Origin: Edaphochlamys debaryana | Lineage: Eukaryota; Chlorophyta; Chlorophyceae; Chlamydomonadales | Length of the DNA stretch: 64,000 bases | Assembly: GCA_016858145.1 (NCBI GenBank) | Contig: JAEHOE010000002.1 | Location: 2,356,001-2,420,000, forward strand | Direction: 5' to 3' | Shown here: piece after piece, positions 12,401 through 22,700 of the stretch | Layout of the letters: each line of letters starts with the position of its first letter | Numbering within the stretch: position 1 is the first letter of the stretch | Position numbers and translations under genes: made by a program | The notes under the pieces: generated by a model | Databases searched by the model: none | Told to the model about the DNA's origin: nothing | Seen by the model: the letters and a program-made list of their open reading frames with translations, nothing else

Positions 12401-12792
12401 ACATGGCGGGGCGTCGGCCACGCCTGTGAAAGGGGGCCTGGCGGCGGGGCCGGGACGCTGCAGTGCTGCGGTCCAAGTCGGGCCTCCTGCCCTCGTACGT
12501 ACCGGTACCTTGACAGCCGGCAAACCCATCACCCTGCGCAAACAACCCACACCACCGCCATTGCCATCCCCTGTCCGCGCCGCACAGGTACCAGGCGGCG
12601 GCCGGGCTCATGGCTGCCGGCGGCGGCAAGGCGGTGACCTACGTGGCGGCCAAGGTGGGCAAGGCCCTGGCCCCCCTCATGGCCTCAGCGCAGGCGCAGG
12701 CGCGGCAGCTGGCGGCCGCCAGCCCCGTGCAGCTGTCGCTGCCGGCGTGGCCGGGCAAGGCGGCCGCGGACGAGGAGGCGGGCAGGAAGTGA
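9481..12792 (+). CDS. TAM41: TAM41, mitochondrial CDP-diacylglycerol synthase (450 aa)
   Basis: Nine exons keep phase: 9481-9867, 10023-10079, 10244-10312, 10584-10706, 10894-10977, 11414-11554, 11831-11976, 12187-12327 and 12588-12792. TAM41 makes CDP-diacylglycerol from phosphatidic acid and CTP at the matrix face of the inner mitochondrial membrane, the first step towards cardiolipin. Family marks in order: FAYGSGVHHQPG (nucleotidyltransferase GSG), LDFIFAVHDEQKWH, NLKRNPEHYSWVGNLGANA, VHFNTLVQLDE, MVKYGVVQADIMEHDLLYW, LYIAGRMHKPV, DLLTTIVGLSYRGDVRM and LDYHVPLEHLHH. The N terminus (MASAELLRRPAVARLASVL) is basic and amphipathic and may be the import signal. A Ser-rich insertion of about 60 residues separates the first two motifs, which is unlike yeast TAM41. 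The acceptor of exon 3 is AAG rather than CAG. It is divergent from FAS1 copy A. Confidence 0.92.
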
Positions 12793-14181
12793 AGGGTTGG
12801 GTGGTAGGAGGGTTGGAGGGGGCTGGGGGGGGGCGGGGTTATGTGGCCAACCGGGCGCGTGTAGTGGGTGCGGGGTGGTGCGTTGGGCAAGGTGTGGTGA
12901 TGTGGCGTGCAGGCGATGAGGGGGAGCGGGCTGTGGGGCTGGGCGTGGGAGCTGACTCGGACAGGAGGTGGGTGGGTTGGGGGGCTATGTGTGGGACGGA
13001 CGCCGGGGAACCGGCGGTGGAGGTCGAGCTTGTTGGCACTGAAGTAAGTATTCATGAAGGGTTGCTACGGGTGCTAGAGAGCTCGCGCATGAGGGCAGCA
13101 ACGATTAGCCCACGCTCGGCTGTATGCTTGGGACTACGAGGGTTAGGGAAATGGGCATACGCGGACCCACCAGTCCGTTTTGCGGCGGTTGGCAACAGGT
13201 GTGTAGGTGATGGGGTCCCCTTATCTCGAGGGCGTTAGCGAATTGTGGAGGGTAACATTCGGAGGAGCGACGCATTGATAGTGCCAGTCGGTATGCGCCA
13301 TCATATTGCGCCGTCAGTGTGGTGCAAGACGTGGTGCGAGACGAATGCCGGGCTTGGGCTGGGAGGCTGCAGCACAAGGCTGGAGCGCGGGAAGAATGTT
13401 TGCTGGATGGACGGGCACGGTGACGACTGGTTGCTACAGTGACTTGAGCCGTGCTCACTCTTCGCTGCGTTGCACGACAGAATCGGCCGCCGATCTGCAC
13501 CGTTACGTTATCCTCGGAATTCCACCCTGCACCCGACCGCACCCAACCGCACACATTACTTGGTCCAGCCCTGCACCAGCCCTGCACCTAAACGCGTCCG
13601 TAATCATATGTCCACAATCCCTGCCATGCAGTAGTTGTTCGAGCAAAGCCGGCAGATCCAGCGCTCACGAGTCCCCAACGCCGCCCAGCTTGCCGCCACC
13701 CGCATCCGCAGCCCAGCGCCGCAGGCTCCTCAGTCTACTCCTCTCCCCTTGTGCATGCACTCCCGCACGCGCCTCCGGGCCCCCGCGCGTACCCCACCAG
13801 CGTTGCGCTCCCCCCTCTCCCCTTCCCGATGCAACCTCGCATACGGTAAACCACCATGCACCTATGGACTGACGCCGCGCCCCCGTGCTCAGCCTCATGC
13901 ACGCAGCGCCTCCCCAGCAAACACACCCCTGCGCCGTGCCTCCGTGCCCCCTCAGCGCACCCCTCCCGCCGCTCCCCTTCCACTTCTGCCCTCACATCTG
14001 CACCCATGCACCGACGCCTTTAATCCGCGCCGCAACTCCGCGTATTGTGTGCCTACGCCCCCTGCTGCCCCGCGCCGCCCCCACACATGCCCGTATACAA
14101 CGACTGCTGCACCGTTCCGCCCTCACATGTGCATCGAGCATTGACAAGCCAGCTCCGTGCGCCCCGTGCACCGTCCCAGCC
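12793..14181. other. convergent intergenic region, 1.4 kb
   Basis: This lies between the 3' ends of TAM41 (plus) and the lumenal TPR gene (minus). Around 13520-13600 and 13780-14110 it is C-rich with short CCGCACC-like reiterations. Open frames here have low-complexity Pro/Arg/Ala content and no family motif. No gene is supported. Confidence 0.5.
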
Positions 14182-16421
14182 TCACGCCCCCTGCTGCCCC
14201 GCGGCGCCCCCCTCTGCCGCCGCCGACTCCAGCGCCAGCAGCCGCTCCAGCGCCTCCCTCAGCGCCGGGGGCCACCGCGTGTTGGCCTCCACCCAGTCGC
14301 TGTCCCGCCAGCGCCCGCCCAGCTCCTGCGCAGCCTCCAGCTGCCCCTCCGCCGCCGCCTCCTGCCCCGAGGCCCACAGCATGGCCGCCAGGCTCAGGTG
14401 CGCCTCTAAGGGTTCGGGGAGAAGGGAAAAGGGCGGGGAAAGGGGTGGGAAAAAGGTGGGAGGGATCGAGGTGGAGGTGTCAGGGTAAGGCGGTTGCAGG
14501 AGCGGGGCAACAAAAGCAACCCTGCAACAACCCACTTTCCACCCCAAATCGTAGCGTTGCTAACTTCCTATCGCTCGCAACCAGGCAACCACAGCCCCGC
14601 ACACCCCGCACTCCGTCACGCAACGCCTCCGCACCTGCGTAGCGCGGGCTCTTCCTCAGCACTCCCTTGACGGTGCGCACCGCCGCGTCTGCCTGGCCGC
14701 ACTGCCACTGCAGCTGCCCCGCCCGCAGGCGGTAGCCCGCGATGCCGGGCGCCAGGTCAGCGGCAGCGCTGTACGACGCCAGCGCATTGTCGTACTCGCC
14801 CAGCCTCAGCTGCACGTTGCCCTGCGGAGCGGGAGGGAGCCAAGGACGGGCTTAGCGGTGGCGGGTGGCCAGGTCGGCCTTACTGCGGCCTGCCCCCTAC
14901 GGTCGGCCAGACTCCTGCCTCGCCACCCCGACCATCCGGGCATGCCCCAATGTAGGACGGCTGCCAACCAGCCCGCCGAGCTGCTCCGCCACCACCGTCA
15001 CCTACTGGATCACTACCACCCCTGCTTGCCCTTCCTTGCCTTGTTGAACCACGCCGCGAACTCCTGTCGGTCCCGCTCGATGGCGGCGTCGCAGTCCGCC
15101 AGCGCCTCGCCCCACCTGCGCACACACCGCCGCAGGCACGGGGCACAGCACGCAGCACGCAGCACGCAGCACGCAGCACGCGACGTCAGGTACGACAAGG
15201 CGGCTCATGGCACCCAGCACCCAGCATGCCGCACATCGGACCGTTGCCAGGCGGATCAGCGCCTCGCCATCGCATTCCCCCGCTCCTTTCCGTCCGTTTC
15301 CGTTAATCCAGTGCCGTCCCGTTCAGCACGAATCTAGGAGCTTTGCACGGCACCGCGCCGCACACCGCGCTTCCCGCCGCTCACCGCCTGCCCGCCTCCG
15401 CCTGCTGCCCCTGCGCGCTCAGCTGCACGCCCAGCTCCTCCAGGGCGATGGCGCGGTTGAGGTAGGGCACGGGCGCATAGGGCGCCAGCTCCACGGCGTG
15501 GGTGTAGTCCTCGAAGGCCTGCTGGGGCCGGCCCTGGAAGCCAAAGCGGTGGGGTGGGGTGGGGTTCGAGGAAGGGGTTGTCGCGGTTGGAGTGAGGGGC
15601 AGATATCGCGAGAGCAGAGGGACGCAGCAATTCGAACCGTGGCAAGGCGCGAGGGGGGCAGGTGCCTTGCGACTTCCGGAGAGCGCGCCCCGTCTTGGCC
15701 CCACCCCTGCCCCCGCCCTCGGCGCCCCACGCACCAGGGACATGTGCACGTTGCCAAGGTTGGACCACACAGACGCCTGGGTGGGGTCCGCTACCAGCAG
15801 GCGGCTGAAGACCTGCCGCAAGTCGGGTTTAGCGGGTAAAGGAGGAATGGAAAGTGGTAGGAGGGGACAGGAGGCTGCGTACTTGTGCAGTGCCAGAAGA
15901 GGAATGCTAGGCGAAAGGGGGCTACAGGTGACGTGTGCCCGTGCCACCACGTGAATGGGCACCTCCCGCCCCCAGGAGGAGGCTGCTGAAGGGCTACGCT
16001 GATGGGGTCTCTAGATTTATGCAGATAAGCTGAGGGTGGCTTCAGGTCTACAGAGATAGCATCTATTGGTCCAGTTCCTCGTAACCCCTGCACACCAGGA
16101 AGGCGCCCCCACCTCCTCAGCCGTGGCGTAGTCGCCCGAGGTGGCGGCTTCCAGGCCCGCCTTCAGCTGTGGGCTCTCCACATCCTCCAGGCGTACGTTG
16201 GAGGCGTGGGCGGGCGGGGGTGCCAGCGGGGAGCAGAGCAGGGCTACGGAGGCCACGAGGGCCCCCGCAGCGGAAAGCAGACGCGACACGGCCGGTTCCC
16301 GAGTCGACGTCGCCTGGCGGTCCGGCAGAGCTGCTGTGCACACGTGTAGTAACCGCTGGTGCCGTGGGGGGCAAGAGGTCCCTAGGCGGTGTGCTGGAGG
16401 GCGAGATGCGAGCATGCTCAT
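14182..16421 (-). CDS. plastid (thylakoid-lumen) TPR protein (340 aa)
   Basis: Six exons keep phase: 16421-16113, 15812-15735, 15533-15385, 15115-15040, 14821-14635 and 14405-14182. The N terminus (from MSMLASRPPAHRLGTS) is a Ser/Arg/Ala-rich transit peptide. It is followed by a hydrophobic stretch (LLSAAGALVASVALLCSPL) ending APPPAHA|SN, a typical thylakoid-lumen cleavage signal. The mature part is TPR repeats: ATSGDYATAEEVFSRLLVAD, ASVWSNLGNVHMSLGRPQQA, YLNRAIALEELGVQL, EFAAWFNKGNVQLRLGEYDN and AHLSLAAMLWASGQ. TPRs bind partner proteins; lumenal TPR proteins of plants act in photosystem assembly or remain uncharacterised. Which is the case here cannot be decided. Intron 4 has a GC donor (AAG|GCAAGG at 15039); using it restores the canonical TPR sequence WFNKGN. 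It is head-to-head with FAS1 copy B. Confidence 0.82.
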
Positions 16422-16849
16422 TTGCACCGAGCGTAGGCGGGGCAGGCGGTGTCGACAGTGCCAGTAGTGCAGCAAGTGAGTTTTTGTGCAACCAGAGACG
16501 GGTCTTGTAGCTTGACACGCGAACCGAAGAGTATGTGGCCGCAAGCGCTTCCGACGCAAGGGCGCGAAACCTCGCGGGACGCACGATCTCGGTGCCCAGC
16601 CAAGCAAGCCGTATCTGCATTGTTTCAACGCGTTGCCACTGCGAGTTCCCCGCGAGCCGCTTGCCGAACGTTCGGGGCCGTCCCGCGGGTCCATCGGCAC
16701 ACGCCATCGACCTCCATCGACACCATCGCCAGGCCGTGTCAGGCCTCTTCAGAGCAGGCCCCCCCGCCCTTCCTCGCAGCACCGTTCCCCGACGCAAAGC
16801 AGCGAGCCCCCGCAACGCAGCAAGCCGGCCTGGAAGAGACAAGCCACAC
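16422..16849. promoter_or_regulatory. TPR-gene upstream region
   Basis: This is the part of the divergent spacer adjacent to the TPR gene, before the shared FAS1 promoter block begins at about 16850. No distinct element was recognised. Confidence 0.4.
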
Positions 16850-17188
16850 GCGCGACCTGTGCACAGCGGCCCGATGACTCCCGCTCGACGCAAGCGGCAG
16901 CCGAAGAGCCACGGCGGACACGTCGGCCGCAGCACGCGCCGCCCCGGCATTGCCCACAGACCCGCCTGCGCCCCGCCACGCCGACCCCGCCACACGCGTC
17001 GCCGTCACCTGACGCTCCTGGCCCCATGCAGTCGCTCCCGGCGTACTTAACCCCGGCCTTCCTCCCTTGCCAGATCAAACCAAGCCTTCCCACTCACCAT
17101 CCAAACACCCGCTCTCAGCACTCCACCACTGCTCCAAGCAGCTACTACCTCCTCTCTCTTCGCTCCAGACCCCTCCCCGCCCCCCGAC
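16850..17188 (+). promoter_or_regulatory. conserved FAS1 promoter and 5' UTR, copy B
   Basis: This is the same 340 bp block as before copies A and C. GTACTTAACCC is at about 17043-17053, followed by a C/T-rich leader and CCGACATGG at the start codon. Confidence 0.7.
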
Positions 17189-18155
17189 ATGGCCGCCTCC
17201 GTGATGACCCCTCCCGGCATGAGCTGGGGCTCCGCCGCCGCCAGCGCCGCCGGCCTGGACGCCGACCTCCTGTCCAAGGTCTCCACCGTCTTCGTGCCCA
17301 GCGACGTGAGGGCGGGCTGTTGGGGTCTGAGGTCGGGGATGGAAGGGGCGAGTGGAGGGCCGCCGTGTCGCGTGCTGGGCTGGTGGGTGGTAGCCTGGTA
17401 GGGCTTGGGGGCCAGCGCCGAGCGAGGCCGTGAGCTGCCTTGCTGCCGTGTCTTCCGCTTCCCTCTTCAGGCCCCCTGACTTCCCTCTTCCTCCCTCCTT
17501 CCCTCCACGCCTCCCCACCCCAGGACGCCATCAAGGCTTACGTCGCCTCCTCCGGCCTCACCACCGCCGATCTGGCCACGGGCAGCGGCAACGCGGCCGT
17601 CACCGCCCACGTCATCCCCAACACCACCCTCACCTCCGCCGACTTCCCCGCCGGCGCCTCCTCGTACGACACTGTGGCGGGAAGCAAGCTGAGCGTGGAC
17701 AACAGGTGGGGCGGGGGGCGGGGATGGGCAGAGGGCAACCGGGCGAAACTGTAGGGTGCGTGTCTAAACGGTTAATAGAGAGGGTCGAAGGAAGGGCTTG
17801 AGACAACTCTATTCCTGCTCTACTGCACTTCTCCTTCCAACTCCTACCCCTATCCCTTCCCTTCCTCCCCCCAGCGGCGGCAAGCTGACTGTGTCCTCGG
17901 GCGGTGTGACGGCCAACGTAATCCAGGCCGACATCTCCACTGGCAACGTAAGGGGGAGGGGGAGGGGGTAAGGGGAAATGTGTCGAATGAGTGTTCCAAA
18001 AGAAGGGAGCAAGAGGTCGGGGGTTGTACGTGCGATGCTAATCGTTTATCACCCCAGTTACACTGCCTCAAGCCCCCTCCCTCTCCCCCTCCGCCCGTCC
18101 GTCCCCTCAGACCACCATCTTCCTCATCGACAAGGTCCTGGCCTCCGCCGTCTAA
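17189..18155 (+). CDS. single-domain FAS1 protein, copy B (138 aa)
   Basis: Four exons: 17189-17305, 17524-17705, 17875-17947 and 18111-18155, with the same lengths (117, 182, 73, 45) and phases as copies A and C. The encoded protein differs from A at only a few sites: Asn in GSGNAAV, Ser in VAGSKL and Thr in TTIFLIDKVL. Exon 1 encodes the same peptide in all three copies. Intron 2 is close to that of copy C, but intron 3 is unrelated to the intron 3 shared by A and C, so the gene is a mosaic. As with A, no signal peptide is seen before the FAS1 H1 box. It is head-to-head with the lumenal TPR gene. Confidence 0.85.
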
Positions 18156-18580
18156 ACGGCCAGGCTAGCACTGTGCAGCGCATAGGCGCATATCAATAGA
18201 TGTTTGTCTGCGGTATGCCGTTGATGCCAGCTCACTTCGTTGAGTTGCAATGTTCGTTGAGAAGAAGGATGAAGACGTTGCAACGTTGACGTGATGAGTG
18301 ATATATCTGGCGGGCAAGATTTGTACGCCACGAGAATTTTTGTAACGGTAAGATGGCAAATCTTGACCATGCGCCCGGATTCAAGCAGCCAAACTTTAAC
18401 ACCCTTCACCCCGGATATGCAGCCACCGCAATTATCCTTTGCAGCACACTCTATTTGGGCTGAGCCGCCGCCGTCAGGCTCTGCGGACGGCGAAGCCCTC
18501 CACAAGTGTGACAAGTGTCACTCCCGTGTCACTCCCATGTCTGTACCTCACCTGTCCTTTCATCACAATGATGTTAAGTA
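18156..18580. other. 3' UTR of FAS1 copy B and spacer
   Basis: This is the lower-GC 3' region with the poly(A) signal at 18341-18345. It has no coding signal. Confidence 0.5.
18341..18345 (+). terminator. TGTAA poly(A) signal of FAS1 copy B
   Basis: TTTTTGTAACGGTAAGATGG matches the 3' UTR block of copies A and C. It lies 186 bp after the stop codon. Confidence 0.7.
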
Positions 18581-19015
18581 TTACGGTACTTCGCCGCAAA
18601 CATATCGCCACGTCGTCGCCACACATCTGCACACCTCCAGCTCAAGACCGTGTACGTCAAGGGCTGTTGGCAGGCACCTGCAAAAGGGTGTCGTCGAAGG
18701 AGAAGTGCGACGGTGGGCGAGACGAGGTGAGATGCAGCGTACTCACGGCAACTGTGCCGGCCAAGCTGCGTTCCTCAAACGAAGTCTGGACCAGCCTTGC
18801 AGTGTCGCCAGCGCCGAAATCTGTAGGCACACTGCTCCAACCACTAGCGCCGTCAAAACTCCCGCCATCGCCTCGGTTATCGACTCAGCGTGCACTACGT
18901 GGCTGAGTTCCTGGTAACCTGCAACTCCGCTGGGCGTCTCCATGTTGCGATTGATGGTGTGCACCACTAGCTCCTCGCGAAGGAGGAAAGCAATCTGACG
19001 GGGGCATGAGGCCAT
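18581..19015 (-). CDS. possible small single-pass membrane protein (121 aa)
   Basis: I do not recognise this. Two exons, 19015-18747 and 18677-18581, join in phase through a GTGAGT donor and a TTTTGCAG acceptor and end at TAA. The product (MASCPRQIAFLLREELVVH...) has one hydrophobic stretch, AMAGVLTALVVGAVCLQISA, that could span a membrane. An AG directly precedes the ATG, so 19015 may be an acceptor and an upstream exon (near 19152-19221) may exist, but I could not join it in frame. The base composition is lower in GC than the neighbouring genes. It could be a real small gene or a chance open frame. Confidence 0.3.
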
Positions 19016-19768
19016 CTGTTGGGGATGGGGGGGTGGAAGGATAATCGGCACGGCAGCCGACTTAACACAGACCCCTGCCCCTGCCCAGACAGCTCAGACA
19101 GCGCTTGGCAATACTTATCCACTACTTGCCTGCCACATGACAAGACCTTACCAAGAGTAGCTAGGTCGTGACCCGGCCGTCCATCCCAGACATCTCCCTC
19201 TGGACAAGTCCCCCTGGACATCTCCCCCTTAGCTTAGCTGGCGGCATCTGTGTTGTACATATGTCCCCTTGCTCGCGCAGTCGCGCTGCAAGATGGTGGC
19301 GCGCGGGACATCAGTGGGCATCGCAGAGCTTGCGGAGCGGCGACGCGACGGACAACTCAGAGACCTCTAGGCTTCCTGGTGAGTTGTTGCTTTTGGCAGG
19401 GAAAGCCAAGGCCGGACCGGCAGGCCAGCTTGCAACTGCAGCCATCGACAGCTAACAGTTGCGCGCCTTTATCCGCGGCGACGTAAGTATGTTGCTTAGG
19501 GCAAGCTTTGACTGTTTGTGTGACGTTCTACACCGGCTGTGACCCGTACCCGCGAGGCCGGACCTCCAACCATCCCAGATGGCGCATTTACACTTCACTG
19601 ATTAGGTTGAGTCACTGCAGGGCTCAATGTAACAGACTCGCGTGTCGCACCAGAGTGTGCGCGCGCCAGCCGGCCACCTCACCCTGCACTCCTTGCCGGC
19701 AAAATGCATGCCGGCTGCTCGCTTTAGTGCTCCAGCCAGCGGCATATATTAGGACTTGCCAAGGCATC
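19016..19768. promoter_or_regulatory. upstream region of the DUF3638 gene
   Basis: About 750 bp precede the giant gene. CATATATTA at 19743-19751 looks like a TATA box but is only about 20 bp before the chosen ATG. Either the leader is very short or translation starts elsewhere. No other feature was found. Confidence 0.4.
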
Positions 19769-22700
19769 ATGGCGTTGAACCCAACGCTTCTCCAAAGCAT
19801 TATCGCATTCCCGACCGTGCCCCCTAGCCGTCCGCAATCGCTGGAAGGCGTGCGCGGCCTGGTGGACCTCGTCGGCTGCTTTGTAAACCAGGTGCGTGGG
19901 ATAGAGACCCGTGAGCAAGCATACAGACCCGTGAGGACCACGCGGTCGACCCAGATCAACCGCCCTCCCTCCCCCTTGCAGCTGCAGCAGGAGAGCTGGC
20001 AACCTGCCGCCACCCGGGCGCTCTGGCCTGCGCTAGAGCCCCAAGACCTCGAGGCCCTCGCCGTTGCCGCTGCCGCGGCTGGCAACAGCCAGGCTCTGAC
20101 CTGGTTCCCGGACTTCGGTGCCGCGCTGCTGGCCCTGGAACCCGGTCCCGACGGCATCCAGCCCGGCCCTGGCACCCTCGCCCTGCACCTTCTGTGCTTG
20201 GACAGCTGGGACTTCGTGGCGCACAGGTAAGCTTGGAGACATGTCAGAGGCAGAAAATTTTAGCACAGCGGTTTGCCTGGCTGGCTGGCGCTAGTAGTGC
20301 ACAGCCTCACCGCCACGCGCAAGATCCAGCCCCCAACCCCCGTTTTGACCAGTCCCCGTCTTATGCCCCCCTCGCGCAGCTCTCCAGACGGCATCCAGCA
20401 CACCGCGGTCACCACTGGCCACACGCTGCTCTCCTGTGGCCACGTCTCTGCGGAAGACCTCGGTCAGCTCGTGCAGCGCGTGCGGGCCTTCATCAGCCTG
20501 GCGTTGGCGAAGCGGAAGGAGGGCGAGAAGGGCTTCCAGCGCACCCCTGCCCTCATTCGGTCCGCAGTGGAGGCAGCCATTGGCGCTGTTGAGAGGGGCG
20601 ATGCAGAGGCGCCGGAGGTCATCACTTCACGCGGCGGCTTCACCGATGTGGGTCAGCACACGGGCGGCGACACGGTGCGGGACACCTGCTGGCCGCTGGT
20701 GCGGTCGGTGCTGCAGGTGAGGGGTGAGAGGCAGATAGGAATTTGGCATCGGGTTGCATCTGGGGTGCGGCACGGCAACAGACGACGTTGCTGCATGTTA
20801 TGCACACGCCCATGGGCCCATCACGTACGAGTCATCCCGTACCCTTTCCGTGCCGGCGGCTTACATCTTATGGCCCCCAGGTGCTCCTGGCGCGCGCCCC
20901 TGGCTGCGCTCCCGCCAGCCCCCCGGCACTGCTGTTCCGCTGGGCCCTGGCGCACCTGGAGCTGTGGCTGCTGCAGAGCCAGATGCGGCGGCTCGCCCCG
21001 GACACGGCCGGGCCCGTGGCGGTGACTAATGCGGTGCACATGCTCGAGAGCGCCGCTCGGAAGGCAGCGGCTCTGGCGGATGACGGTCACGACGTGAGTG
21101 CCTTCGAGGCTGCCTGCGCTAGCGCCCGGGCCTGCATCGAGGAGGCCGTGGCGCAGAGGGCGCTGTGGCAGGCGAAGGGGTTCGAGCTGCCGGCCGAGGG
21201 ATCGCCCAGCCTGACGGGCAAAGCGACTTCGCCGACCGGCACGCTGCCACAGCGGCTACAGCCACGCACTGAGGAGGGTGGCCTGGAGGCTGCACGCCAG
21301 CGCGCTGCCCTCAATCTGGGTTCGGTGCCGGTGTTCCAGCCGTGGACTGGCTTCTATGACCTCCTCAGCCTGTTGCGCAATCAGCAGGAGTGGAGCAGCC
21401 CTGCGGATGACGTGCAGTACCAGCTGGTGCTGCGGAGCGTGGAGGAGGAGCTCTTCCGGCGGGCAGCAGCGGGCTTCGACTCAGCCGAGAGCAGCGATAT
21501 GGACGAGGAGTACTTGGAGGACCTGGAGGAGGTGGTGGACCTATACCGCTCGACGCTGCAGCGCTTCCTGGAGACACCCGCCGCCAAGACAGCGGCGGCG
21601 GAGGGCGCTCTGCTGCGGGCCGAGCTGCACAGCCGGGAGCTGCTGGTCGTATGGGTGGCGTACTGCCTGATCCACACAGACGCCCTCCGGCAGTACGGCG
21701 TCACCGTGCCTCAGTACGGCGTGGCCCTGTCGTACAAGGATCTGCGTCACCTGGTGCTGTCAGACCGCGCCGCCGTGGATGCGGCGCTGGCGGTGGCAGC
21801 GCATCTCCAGCGCTGGACGAAGCCCGGGCGCGAGGTGTTCTCCCTGCGGGACGGCGGCTCAGCAACCTTCCAGCTGGCACGTGAGGTTGCGGGATCATCC
21901 TTGCAGCATCTGTGGGAGCAGGAGCAGGCAGACGCCACGGCGCGGCGGGACGAGCACTGGGCGGAGGTGAAGCGCAAGCAGGCGGAGGCGAAGCAGCTGC
22001 GGGACGAGCTGAGCCAGCTTCAGGCGGAGGGCGCAGCGTTGCAGAGAAAGGTGGACCGAGTCAGCACCAGCTACAATGCGGGCGGGCGGCAGACGTCCAC
22101 ATACTACACCCTACAAGAGGCAAGGAGCGCTGTGCTGAACAATGAGAGTCGGCAGAGGAGCAAGCAGAGAGAAATTGCAGCAGCCGAGCAGGCCCCGCCC
22201 GCCGTCATCCAGCCCCTGCCAGCAACTGAGGACCGCGCCCTTGTGTGGCTGTTCTTCCTGCACATGCCGTCGATCTTCCGCTCGCTCTCCCGCGCCAGCT
22301 TCCTGGCGCAGCAGATGCTGCTGCCTCGGCCCCTTAGCCCAAAGCCAAGGAGGCCTTGGCCGTCAAGGACATGACGACGTCACTGGTCAGCCACTACAAC
22401 GGTTGTCGAGCAAACCTTTGCTACCTGCAGAACCCAACGCAGACTGTCAGCGGCAAAGACGGGGCTGTGCAGCTGCGGTCTACCAAGACGGCTCCGCACG
22501 CTCAGCACGTGGGACCCCAGCACGTCGACCACTTCAGTGGGCCCTCCGACGGCGTGTGGCACCCGGACGGCCTTCCAACCTGCATGGCGTGGGCCGGCAG
22601 CGGGGCGGAGGCAGACGGCCAGCTAAAGGTGTCTGGGTTCTTCAACCCTTTCAGGCCCGTGCCTGCCGCCGACGTGGAGACCTTCTACACCGCAGCTCTG

